DNA from: an uncultured Gammaproteobacteria bacterium
Lineage (GTDB): Bacteria > Pseudomonadota > Gammaproteobacteria > GCA-2729495
Assembly: GCA_947258805.1 (NCBI GenBank)
Contig: CAMYJV010000011.1
Location: 1-20,657 of the forward strand
Length of the DNA stretch: 20,657 nt
Reading direction: 5' to 3'
The position numbers and the translations under genes are program-made. The notes below the pieces were generated by a model. That model worked only from the letters and a program-made list of their open reading frames with translations, was not told the DNA's origin and did not search any database. Positions 1 to 6,650 of this stretch are shown here, piece after piece; position 1 is the first letter of the stretch; each line of letters opens with the position of its first letter.

Positions 1-2
1 GC

Positions 3-1058
3 CTGTTGCAGGACCGCCTGGGCGACGACCGTACCGACACGCGCTTCTTTGCCTTTGCGAATACTGTCTCCGCCCGCAACTACCGGGGCACGAACGAATG
101 CCACGGCTGGCTTGGCCTGCGCTTCCAGGACAAAGTGGGCGGTGCGGCCAACGACATCGTCCTGCATGTCAACATGCTCGATCAGACCAATGTCCGCCAG
201 CAGCGGGCCATGGGCATACTCGGGGTCAACCTGATTCACGCAGCCACGCACGCCATTCGCAGCCTGGACATTTTCCTCACTTCATTGTTCGCAGAACTGT
301 CATTGGACCGGGTGGAGATCGATTTGCTGCATATGTCCGGGCCGGATGTGCCCGCCGAAGATGATCGGGAAGTGGCGCTGCAGCTCGTGCGCCAGGGCCT
401 GGCCCAGGCCGTTTGTCTCTGCGACAAAGGGCGAATGGAGCCACCCAGCGAGGTGATTCGAAAACGCCCCATCGCGATCGCGCGCGGCCTTTATCGGGAG
501 CCGGAACACGTGCACCCGGAAATGCTCCAGGCGGGCATCGATTGCATCGCGGCGGAAACCGCGGCGGACGAGCGGGAGCCCGTGGGCCTGATGGAGCTCA
601 GCGTGAACAACGTGAGCGAGGGCAATGACGTGCCCGACTCTGACTACCTGGCCAGGCTCACGAGCCTGCTCGCACACGGCTTCCCGGTGTTGTTGACCAG
701 GCTCAGGGAAAGCTACAGCGTCACCGAGTACCTCCGGCGCTACTCCGATGCGCCCCTTCGCTACAACCTGGGCGTCTCGTCCCTGGCACTGACCTTTGCC
801 GAGGAGTACTACGCAGAACTGCCGGGCGGATTGCTGGAAGCCACAGGCAAGCTGTTTGCCCACAACGTGAAGGCCTACGGTCACGCGATGGGCGCCCAGG
901 CCTTTCACGATCATCTCAGCACCGCCAGCGTACCCGTGGACCACGTCTGCGCGCCAAAGTCCGACACGGTGACCGTGGAAAATCTCGAGCTGCAGCCGCC
1001 GGTGCGTGGCCTCTACCGGTACCTCGTGGAGGCCGGCTGGATCGAGAGTATCTGTTAG
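3..1058 (+). CDS. Conserved protein of uncertain function, C-terminal part (5' end outside window)
   Basis: The reading frame is open from the first full codon to a TAG at 1056-1058, so the gene begins upstream and about 350 C-terminal residues are visible. The frame has typical GC-rich codon use and no frameshift. From memory, stretches such as FAFANTVSARNY near the start and the EEYYAELPGGLLEATGKLF block match a proteobacterial family of roughly 480 residues. Databases name that family inconsistently as 'TonB-dependent receptor' or 'nicotinate-nucleotide adenylyltransferase'. Neither name is supported here: I see no beta-barrel pattern, no TonB box and no nucleotidyltransferase HxGH motif in the visible part. 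The protein looks soluble, with no signal peptide or membrane segment in view. The function should be treated as unknown. Confidence 0.75.
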   Translation: MLQDRLGDDRTDTRFFAFANTVSARNYRGTNECHGWLGLRFQDKVGGAANDIVLHVNMLDQTNVRQQRAMGILGVNLIHAATHAIRSLDIFLTSLFAELSLDRVEIDLLHMSGPDVPAEDDREVALQLVRQGLAQAVCLCDKGRMEPPSEVIRKRPIAIARGLYREPEHVHPEMLQAGIDCIAAETAADEREPVGLMELSVNNVSEGNDVPDSDYLARLTSLLAHGFPVLLTRLRESYSVTEYLRRYSDAPLRYNLGVSSLALTFAEEYYAELPGGLLEATGKLFAHNVKAYGHAMGAQAFHDHLSTASVPVDHVCAPKSDTVTVENLELQPPVRGLYRYLVEAGWIESIC

Positions 1059-1196
1059 ACCGGAGAAGCCTGCCGGCGCCGTCGATCAGAAATGCCTCGA
1101 TTCTCGCAGCTCGCACGGATATACGCGTGGCTACCACCCCCTGTAGCAATGGCCCGGATTCTAACGCCGGGGTAGCGTGGCATCATCAGTCTGGCC

Positions 1197-1868
1197 ATGG
1201 GCACCACGAGACCAACAGAACCACGCCGCGTACGCAGCTTCGTGCGTCGCGCCGGGCGTATCACTGCCGGCCAGCAGCGCGCACTGGAGCAATTCTGGCC
1301 ACGGTGGGGTGTGCCCCAGCCGTTAGACACGCTGAACCTGAACGAGGTATTTGGCCGCGTCGCGCCGCGGGTGATGGAAATTGGCTTTGGTGACGGCGAA
1401 GTGCTGCTAAACATGGCGGCCCGGAGTCCGGAGCAGGATTTTCTCGGGGTGGAAGTTCACGAACCCGGCGTCGGCCACTGCCTGCTGGGCATTGAAAAAA
1501 CCGGGCTGGAAAACATCCGCCTGATTCGAGAAGACGCGATGGTGGTGCTGCAAGACTGGCTCGCGCCGGCCTGCCTCGACCGGGTGAACCTGTTTTTTCC
1601 CGACCCGTGGCCGAAAAAGCGCCATCACAAGCGCCGCATCGTGCAGCCGGCTTTCGTCGCCCTCGTGGCCGCCCGGCTGAAGCCGGATGGGCTGCTTCAT
1701 ATGGCGACGGACTGGGCACCGTATGCCGAGCACATGCAAGAGGTCATGGCGGCGAGCCCAGACTTTGCGCGGCTGAGCGAGGGCGGCGACCGCCCGGTCA
1801 CCAAGTTCGAGCGCCGGGGCGAGGGCCTCGGGCACGAAATCAGGGACTTGCGCTACCGCCGACTGTAA
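1197..1868 (+). CDS. trmB: tRNA (guanine-N7-)-methyltransferase TrmB
   Basis: TrmB transfers a methyl group from S-adenosylmethionine to N7 of G46 in the variable loop of tRNAs. The 223-residue product has the usual family length. Visible family marks are the SAM-binding segment VMEIGFGDGEVLLNMA (around residues 60-75), the highly characteristic FFPDPWPKKRHHKRRI block (around 137-152), the DWAPYAEHM segment and a C-terminal TKFERRGEGLGHEIRDL block. The start is the ATG at 1197, because it gives the typical basic N-terminus with RSFVRRAGRIT. No Shine-Dalgarno sequence is obvious before it. The gene stands alone: 138 bp separate it from the upstream gene and about 90 bp from the next one, which has its own promoter. 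Confidence 0.96.
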   Translation: MGTTRPTEPRRVRSFVRRAGRITAGQQRALEQFWPRWGVPQPLDTLNLNEVFGRVAPRVMEIGFGDGEVLLNMAARSPEQDFLGVEVHEPGVGHCLLGIEKTGLENIRLIREDAMVVLQDWLAPACLDRVNLFFPDPWPKKRHHKRRIVQPAFVALVAARLKPDGLLHMATDWAPYAEHMQEVMAASPDFARLSEGGDRPVTKFERRGEGLGHEIRDLRYRRL

Positions 1869-1871
1869 CGC

Positions 1872-1900
1872 GTGACCACGGCTCGCCGGTGCGCTATAAA
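1872..1900 (+). promoter_or_regulatory. Sigma70-type promoter for the DUF6763-like gene
   Basis: A -35 box GTGACC (1872-1877) and a -10 box TATAAA (1895-1900) are separated by exactly 17 bp. They start 4 bp after the trmB stop codon. The predicted transcript would start near 1907 and carry a leader of about 50 nt before the ATG at 1960. That leader contains CAGCGC and GCGCTG as an inverted repeat flanking a short spacer (about 1906-1926). The promoter is inferred from consensus match and spacing only. Confidence 0.6.
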
Positions 1901-1959
1901 GGACGCAGCGCTATTACGGGGCGCTGTACTCACTGACCGGACAGACAAACCGATATGGG

Positions 1960-2244
1960 ATGATCTATCCACAGGTGGGAAGCTGGTACCGCCGTCTCGA
2001 CGGACGTCTTTTCGAGGTCGTGGCGGTAGACGACGAAGAGCTCACGGTTGAACTCCAGTACTTCGACGGCACGATCGGCGAGATGGACTTCGACCTGTGG
2101 CACGGGGTGGAACTGGAACCTGCGGCCGCACCGGAAGATTATTCCGGCTCGCTGGACCTGGACCGCCCGGAGCTCAGGGAGTTGCGCGGAGTCGCAGGAC
2201 TGGGGTGGCACGATCCGATGGAGTTCGTTGACTACCTAGACTGA
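1960..2244 (+). CDS. Small acidic DUF6763-like protein
   Basis: This is a 94-residue, strongly acidic, soluble protein with no signal peptide or membrane segment. It opens with PQVGSWYRRLDGRLFEVVAVD, followed by an acidic pattern, LQYFDGTIGEMDFDLW, and a C-terminal HDPMEFVDYLD. This layout resembles, from memory, the small gammaproteobacterial family DUF6763, whose function is unknown. It probably folds as a small beta-sheet domain, with alternating hydrophobic residues around EVVAVDDEELTVELQYF. It has its own promoter and is convergent with the Rieske gene, so it appears to be a one-gene unit. The ATG at 1960 is the natural start and is preceded by a weak GGGA-type ribosome site. Confidence 0.85.
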   Translation: MIYPQVGSWYRRLDGRLFEVVAVDDEELTVELQYFDGTIGEMDFDLWHGVELEPAAAPEDYSGSLDLDRPELRELRGVAGLGWHDPMEFVDYLD

Positions 2245-2292
2245 GTGCGCACCGGCTGCCCGACTGACAGGCGCGCGTTATGCGCGTCGGGA

Positions 2293-2691
2293 TCACTTTG
2301 TTCCGGCAGCCGCCCTGATCTGCGCAATGCCATCCTGCAGGGTTGCGGGCGCCCGCACCCGGATTTGACCCCCCTCCACCCGGCACTCCAGCGTCAGCAG
2401 CGACTGCCCGGCGCAGGGCCCCACAATGCAGAAACCGCTCTCCGGGTCGAAGAGCGCGCCGTGGGACATACAGCGCAGCACCTGGCCATCTTCGGCAAAG
2501 AACTCGTCGGGGAGCATGTCCAGCGGGTGGCTCAAATGGGGACAGATGTTCGCAAAGGCCCGCAACTCTCCGTTGCGCTGCACGACGAAACCGCGAAAGG
2601 GCCACGTACCATCGCCCACCTCGAAGCTGCGGGCACCGGGATCATTCAGCCGCGCCAGCTTGCCCACCGTCCACTCGGGCCAGTGGTTCAC
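2293..2691 (-). CDS. Rieske [2Fe-2S] domain protein
   Basis: This is a small Rieske iron-sulfur protein of 132 residues with no membrane anchor. The two cluster-binding motifs are complete: C50-P-H52 and C74-M-S-H77, which supply two Cys and two His ligands to a [2Fe-2S] cluster. The following GPCAGQSL loop resembles the proline-rich loop of Rieske ferredoxins. Three further cysteines (88, 93, 103) are not obvious ligands. Translation begins at a GTG (2691-2689) that overlaps the TGA of the upstream permease gene as GTGA, implying translational coupling. It is the last gene of the xth / permease / Rieske unit. Proteins of this size usually serve as electron carriers or as subunits of oxygenases or assimilatory reductases, but no partner enzyme lies nearby, so its redox partner is unknown. 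Confidence 0.92.
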   Translation of the reverse strand: MNHWPEWTVGKLARLNDPGARSFEVGDGTWPFRGFVVQRNGELRAFANICPHLSHPLDMLPDEFFAEDGQVLRCMSHGALFDPESGFCIVGPCAGQSLLTLECRVEGGQIRVRAPATLQDGIAQIRAAAGTK

Positions 2692-3986
2692 GACGGCGTT
2701 CGCCGCCGGGTGACGGCAATGGCCAGGAACACCGCCGGCAAACCCATGGCGGAGGCGTAAACAAAGAAGCTGAACCAGTCTGTTGCTTCGACAATCTGCC
2801 CCGAGAAGCCGCTGAGCAATTTGCCCGGTAAAGTCATCAACGACGAGAACAACGCGTACTGCGTGGCGGTGTAAGCCACGTTGGTCAGGCCCGACAGGTA
2901 GGCAATGAATATGGTGCCCGTGAATCCCGCCGCGAGATTGTCAGCACCAATGGTGACAAACAGCAGCCACAGTTTGGGCCCGGCCAGCGCCATCGCCGCG
3001 AAGAACAGGTTCGTGACCGCCAGAATAATCGCGCCCACCACCAGCGGACCGTTGAACCCGTAACGGGCCACGGCAATGCCACCGAGGGCCGCGCCGGTCA
3101 GGCTGACCACCAGGCCGAAGACCTTGGTGACTGCCGCGATCTGCGTCAGCGTGAAGCCTATGTCGTAGTAGAAGGGATTGGCCATCACCCCCAGCACCAT
3201 GTCGGTGATGCGGTAGCAGCCGATGAATACCAACAGCAGCAGAGCATTGCGGCCGTTACGCCGAAAGAACTCCGCAAAGGGGCCGATGACCGCCATTGCT
3301 AACCAGTTTGCGACGCGGCTGACCGGGACCAGTTCGTCCGTGGCCTCGCTATTGACCTCCGGCTCGTCGATGCACAGCACGGCAACGACGCCAATGGCCA
3401 TCAACGCGGCCATGGCCTGGTAGGCGGTCTCCCAGTCGAGCCATTCGGCGATCAACAGTGCCCCGGCGCCTGCCGCCAGAATGGCCACCCGGTAGCCCGC
3501 CTGGTATGCGGCGGCCATGGCACCCTGCCGGCGCAGTTCCACCGCCTCGATCCGGTAGGCATCGATCGCAATGTCCTGGGTTGCCGACCCGAAGGCGGCA
3601 AGCACCGCAAACCAGGCGACCCGGCCCAGGTCAATGGTCGGGTCCGTGGCGGCGACACCCAGCAGGCCGGCAACCACGGCCAGCTGCGAAACCAGCATCC
3701 AGCTGCGCCGCCGGCCCAGCGCCGCAGTCAGAACGGGCAGCGGCAAGCGGTCCACCAGGGGCGCCCACAGGAACTTCACGGAATACGCGATCCCCACCCA
3801 GGCGAACATGCCGATTTCGGCCATGCCGATTTCGGCCGTGGCGAGAGACAGGGTCAGGGTGCCGGCCACCAGCAAGAACGGCAGCCCGGCCGAGAAACCG
3901 AGGAACAGCATCGCGGCCACCCGCGGATGCAGGTAGACCCCCGCGGCCTTCAGCCAGCTGCCGCCGGCATCGCCCTCAGAAGTCAT
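2688..3986 (-). CDS. AmpG-like MFS permease
   Basis: This 432-residue integral inner-membrane protein has about twelve hydrophobic segments and belongs to the major facilitator superfamily. The N-terminal pattern (GFSAGLPFLLVAGTL, then KFLWAPLVDR at the first cytoplasmic loop, then LGRRRSW and ATQDIAIDAYRIE) is that of the AmpG / acetyl-CoA transporter-like group. In E. coli AmpG imports anhydro-muropeptides released from peptidoglycan, so muropeptide recycling is the best guess for the substrate, though not proven. The first 11 bp overlap the 3' end of xth and the stop overlaps the Rieske start, so all three genes are probably one transcript. A 15-bp tandem repeat (3807-3836) encodes AEIGM twice at the start of the second helix. 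Compared with AmpG as I recall it, this does not lengthen the protein. Confidence 0.88.
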   Translation of the reverse strand: MTSEGDAGGSWLKAAGVYLHPRVAAMLFLGFSAGLPFLLVAGTLTLSLATAEIGMAEIGMFAWVGIAYSVKFLWAPLVDRLPLPVLTAALGRRRSWMLVSQLAVVAGLLGVAATDPTIDLGRVAWFAVLAAFGSATQDIAIDAYRIEAVELRRQGAMAAAYQAGYRVAILAAGAGALLIAEWLDWETAYQAMAALMAIGVVAVLCIDEPEVNSEATDELVPVSRVANWLAMAVIGPFAEFFRRNGRNALLLLVFIGCYRITDMVLGVMANPFYYDIGFTLTQIAAVTKVFGLVVSLTGAALGGIAVARYGFNGPLVVGAIILAVTNLFFAAMALAGPKLWLLFVTIGADNLAAGFTGTIFIAYLSGLTNVAYTATQYALFSSLMTLPGKLLSGFSGQIVEATDWFSFFVYASAMGLPAVFLAIAVTRRRTPS

Positions 3987-4743
3987 AGTCCATAATCAGC
4001 GGCGCGTGATCGGAAAAGCGCTTGGTCTTGTAGATGCGCGTCTTCTTCGCGCTGCCGGCGAGCTGCGGTGACACCACTTGATAGTCGATGCGCCATCCGA
4101 CGTTCTTCGCCCAGGCACGCCCGCGATTCGACCACCACGTGTACTGGTCGGGCTGCTGGTTCACTTCGCGAAAGGCGTCGACGAAGCCCAGGCCGTCGAA
4201 GAGCTCGTCGAGCCACGCCCGCTCTTCGGGCAGAAAACCGGAATTCTTCTGGTTCGAGCGCCAGTTCTTCAGGTCGATCTCTTTGTGGGCGATGTTCCAG
4301 TCCCCGCAGATCACGTAGTCGCGGCCGGCGTCCCGCAGCTGCTCCAGGTAAGGCTTGAAGGTGTCCATGAACCGGTACTTAGATGCCTGCCGCGCCTCGT
4401 TCGACGAACCCGACGGCACATAGAGTGACACCACGCTTAGCTTGCCGAAGCGAGCCTCGATGTAACGGCCCTCGGCATCAAACTCGTCCACGCCAAAACC
4501 GCGAATCACCGCGTCGGGTTCACGGCGGCTGTACAGCGCGACGCCGGCATAACCCTTGCGCTGGCCGCTTTCATACAGGCAGTGCCAGTTGCGCGGAAAG
4601 TAACAGCGGTCCGTCAGTTGCTCGACCTGGGCACGGACTTCCTGCAGGCAGATCACGTCGGCCGACTGGCGGGGCAGCCAGTTGAACATGCCCTTGCGGG
4701 CCGCGGCACGAATGCCGTTCACGTTCAGCGTGACGATACGCAT
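3976..4743 (-). CDS. xthA: Exodeoxyribonuclease III (ExoIII / AP endonuclease)
   Basis: ExoIII nicks DNA at abasic sites and removes 3' blocking groups and nucleotides in base-excision repair. The 255-residue product covers the whole endonuclease/exonuclease/phosphatase fold. Catalytic and metal residues are all present: N7 in LNVNGIR, E35 in CLQEVRA, D148 and N150 in CGDWNIAH, D220 in WRIDYQV and the final D245-H246 pair in FSDHAPL. The gene lies divergently from pyrE, the position where Pseudomonas carries crc, a regulator from the same family that lost these residues. This copy therefore looks like an active nuclease. There is no Shine-Dalgarno sequence before the ATG, and a TAAAAT box lies only 5 nt upstream, so the mRNA may be leaderless. 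Confidence 0.95.
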   Translation of the reverse strand: MRIVTLNVNGIRAAARKGMFNWLPRQSADVICLQEVRAQVEQLTDRCYFPRNWHCLYESGQRKGYAGVALYSRREPDAVIRGFGVDEFDAEGRYIEARFGKLSVVSLYVPSGSSNEARQASKYRFMDTFKPYLEQLRDAGRDYVICGDWNIAHKEIDLKNWRSNQKNSGFLPEERAWLDELFDGLGFVDAFREVNQQPDQYTWWSNRGRAWAKNVGWRIDYQVVSPQLAGSAKKTRIYKTKRFSDHAPLIMDYDF

Positions 4744-4748
4744 GAAAG

Positions 4749-4754
4749 ATTTTA
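4749..4754 (-). promoter_or_regulatory. Possible -10 box for xth (leaderless transcript)
   Basis: On the minus strand TAAAAT (one mismatch to TATAAT) ends 5 nt before the xth ATG. Transcription from it would begin at or next to the start codon. The -35 region (rc of 4772-4777, CTCTCA) is poor, so the call rests on the -10 box and on the absence of a ribosome site. Confidence 0.3.
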
Positions 4755-4780
4755 GAGTTGCCGGCGGCCCCTGAGAGAAG

Positions 4781-4789
4781 TGCGATACT
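4781..4789 (+). promoter_or_regulatory. Possible extended -10 promoter for pyrE
   Basis: TGC-GATACT (4781-4789) fits an extended -10 element (TGn plus GATACT, four of six core matches). A TTGCCG at 4758-4763 lies 20 bp upstream, which is too far for a standard -35, so the element would depend on the extended -10. The predicted start is near 4796, giving a leader of about 23 nt. This excludes the in-frame ATG at 4780 as the pyrE start. Confidence 0.35.
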
Positions 4790-4818
4790 CTAACAGCAGC
4801 TTGTCACAATCACCGCTG

Positions 4819-5460
4819 ATGCAGTCATACAAGTCTGAATTCATCGACCTGGCCCTGAGTGTGGGTGCCTTGCGTTTCGGCAGCTTTACCCTGAAGTCGG
4901 GCCGCGAGAGCCCCTATTTTTTCAACTCGGGGCTGTTCAACACCGGCCGTTCCGCCGCCGCGCTGGGCCGTTTTTATGCCGCCACGGTGCTGGATTCAGG
5001 CATCGACTTCGACATCCTTTTCGGGCCAGCCTACAAGGGCATTCCGCTGGTGGCGCTGACGGCCGCCGCGCTGGCCGAGCACCACGACCGCGACGTGCCC
5101 TACTGCTTCAACCGCAAGGAAGCGAAAGCCCACGGCGAGGGCGGCGCACTGGTCGGCGCGCCCCTGGCCGGCCGGGCGCTGGTCCTGGATGACGTGATTA
5201 CGGCCGGGACGGCCATCCGCGAGAGCGTTGAGGTGCTGCAGGCCCACGATGCCGAACTGGCCGGCGTGATTATCGCCCTGGACCGGGAAGAACGCGGAAC
5301 TGGCCCCAAGTCGGCCGTCCAGGAGGTGCAGGACGGCCTGGGAGCGCCCGTGGGTAGTATTGTCGGTATGCGTGACCTGATCGAACATCTGCGCGGCCAC
5401 CCGGAACTGGGCGCCCATCTCCCGCAGATGGAGGCCTACCGGCGGGAGTACGGGGTCTGA
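4819..5460 (+). CDS. pyrE: Orotate phosphoribosyltransferase PyrE
   Basis: PyrE joins orotate to PRPP to make orotidine 5'-monophosphate in de novo pyrimidine synthesis. From the ATG at 4819 the protein is 213 residues, exactly the length of E. coli PyrE, and begins [20 protein letters not shown], which aligns with the E. coli N-terminus without a gap. The longer frame from 4780 would add 13 residues absent from the family and would start upstream of the likely promoter. Visible motifs are [24 protein letters not shown], the flexible catalytic loop [12 protein letters not shown] (98-109) and the PRPP-binding [14 protein letters not shown] (122-135). It is divergent from xth. No good ribosome site precedes the ATG. 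Confidence 0.97.
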   Translation: MQSYKSEFIDLALSVGALRFGSFTLKSGRESPYFFNSGLFNTGRSAAALGRFYAATVLDSGIDFDILFGPAYKGIPLVALTAAALAEHHDRDVPYCFNRKEAKAHGEGGALVGAPLAGRALVLDDVITAGTAIRESVEVLQAHDAELAGVIIALDREERGTGPKSAVQEVQDGLGAPVGSIVGMRDLIEHLRGHPELGAHLPQMEAYRREYGV

Positions 5461-5500
5461 GCAAGGTGGCACCAGTTCACGGTTTAGGGCCCGGCCCGCG

Positions 5501-5509
5501 TGTCATAAT
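5501..5509 (+). promoter_or_regulatory. Extended -10 promoter for the DUF4124 gene
   Basis: TGT-CATAAT (5501-5509) is a strong extended -10 element with five of six core matches. No good -35 is found at 16-18 bp, as expected of extended -10 promoters. Just downstream the heptamer GGGGCGC occurs twice (5511-5517 and 5525-5531), flanking TAATAGC, and CGCTA/TAGCG forms a small dyad there. The call comes from sequence alone. Confidence 0.45.
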
Positions 5510-5538
5510 CGGGGCGCTAATAGCGGGGCGCAACGACG

Positions 5539-6177
5539 ATGGCTGACAGGTGGCAGATCCTCGTAGCGGCATTGGCCGTATTCACTGCGCTGGGCGCGCA
5601 GGCCGAGGGAAGCAAAGTTTATCGCTGGGTGGACGACCAGGGGGTCGTGCACTTCGGCGACAGCGTACCGCCCGAACACGCGGTGCACGACCGCGCGGTG
5701 CTGAACGACTATGGCATCGCCGTGGAGACCGAAGAAGGCGCGATGACAGCCGAGGAACGCGCCGACAAACAAGCGGCACAGCAAGCGGCCGACGCGCTCA
5801 AGCAACGCCATGAAGCCATCCGGGCCCGCGACGAGACCCTGCTCGACACCTACCTCAGCGTGCAGGAAATCGAGTCTCTGCGCGATCGTCGTGCGGAAAT
5901 GCTCGATGGCCAGATTCATTACACCGCGTTGTACCTGGACGCGCTGCGCGACAAGCTGGAACGCCTGCAAGTAGACGCCTCTCGCTTCCGGCCCTACAGC
6001 TCAGACCCCGAAGCCCCGCCAATTCACGAGAACCTGGCCGAAGAGCTGTCTGACACCCTCGATTCCATCATCCGCTACGAAAAGACACTGGCGGCGGCGC
6101 GCAGTCGCAAGGTGCAGCTGGTGGCGAAATTCGACGAGGATATCGACCGCTTCAAGGAATTGAAGGGCAGCCCGTAG
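5539..6177 (+). CDS. Exported DUF4124-domain coiled-coil protein
   Basis: This is a 212-residue periplasmic protein. Residues 1-22 form a signal peptide (short polar start, a hydrophobic core of Leu, Val and Ala, cleavage after AQA). Residues 23-50 hold the DUF4124 hallmark KVYRWVDDQGVVHFGDSVPP, a small beta motif found in many gammaproteobacterial envelope proteins. The rest (about 65-210) is highly charged and helical, rich in Ala, Glu, Arg and Leu, with a likely coiled coil and a break near the proline-rich segment at residues 150-160. The role is unknown. The gene occupies the interval between pyrE and dut where E. coli carries slmA, but it is unrelated to SlmA. It has its own promoter and is convergent with dut, with a 4-bp gap. 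Confidence 0.88.
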   Translation: MADRWQILVAALAVFTALGAQAEGSKVYRWVDDQGVVHFGDSVPPEHAVHDRAVLNDYGIAVETEEGAMTAEERADKQAAQQAADALKQRHEAIRARDETLLDTYLSVQEIESLRDRRAEMLDGQIHYTALYLDALRDKLERLQVDASRFRPYSSDPEAPPIHENLAEELSDTLDSIIRYEKTLAAARSRKVQLVAKFDEDIDRFKELKGSP

Positions 6178-6181
6178 GCTG

Positions 6182-6643
6182 TCAGCGCCCGGTGTGGCCG
6201 AACCCGCCGGCGCCCCGTTCGCTGCTGGAAAATCCCGACACTACGTCAAACTCCACCTGCACCACGGGCACGATCACCAGCTGAGCCAACCGCAAACCGG
6301 GCTCTATCTCGAAGGGCTCCGTGCCGCGATTCCAGCACGACACCAGGATTTCACCCTGGTAGTCAGAGTCGATGAGCCCGACGAGGTTGCCGAGCACGAT
6401 GCCGTGTTTGTGCCCAAGACCAGAGCGCGGCAGGATCGTCGCTGCCAGCCCGGGGTCTTCCAGGTGCAGCGCAATGCCGGTGGGAATCAACTCCGTGGCG
6501 CCGGGCATCACGGTCAGCGATTCATCGACGCAGGCGCGCAGGTCAATTCCGGCGGAGCCCGGCGTGGCGTAATGGGGCAGCGGGAACTCGCGCCCGATGC
6601 GTTCGTCCAGGATTCGCAGCGGAATCTTCGGGCGGGCCGTCAT
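6182..6643 (-). CDS. dut: Deoxyuridine 5'-triphosphate nucleotidohydrolase (dUTPase)
   Basis: dUTPase hydrolyses dUTP to dUMP and pyrophosphate. This keeps uracil out of DNA and supplies dUMP for thymidylate synthesis. The 153-residue product is the standard trimeric type. All five family motifs are visible in order: AGIDLRA (31-37), [11 protein letters not shown] (72-82), [11 protein letters not shown] (89-99), RLAQLVI (118-124) and the C-terminal glycine-rich [10 protein letters not shown] (143-152) that closes over the active site. The ATG at 6643 lies 7 bp after the coaBC stop, so the two genes form one operon. The order coaBC-dut matches the E. coli and Pseudomonas neighbourhoods. Confidence 0.97.
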   Translation of the reverse strand: MTARPKIPLRILDERIGREFPLPHYATPGSAGIDLRACVDESLTVMPGATELIPTGIALHLEDPGLAATILPRSGLGHKHGIVLGNLVGLIDSDYQGEILVSCWNRGTEPFEIEPGLRLAQLVIVPVVQVEFDVVSGFSSSERGAGGFGHTGR

Positions 6644-6650
6644 GCCCTGA

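Noticed and set aside
2245..2292. Inverted repeat CGCGC/GCGCG with outer CCCGA/TCGGG between convergent genes
   Set aside because: The stem is interrupted by a large bulge and no T-run follows on either strand, so it is not convincing as a terminator.
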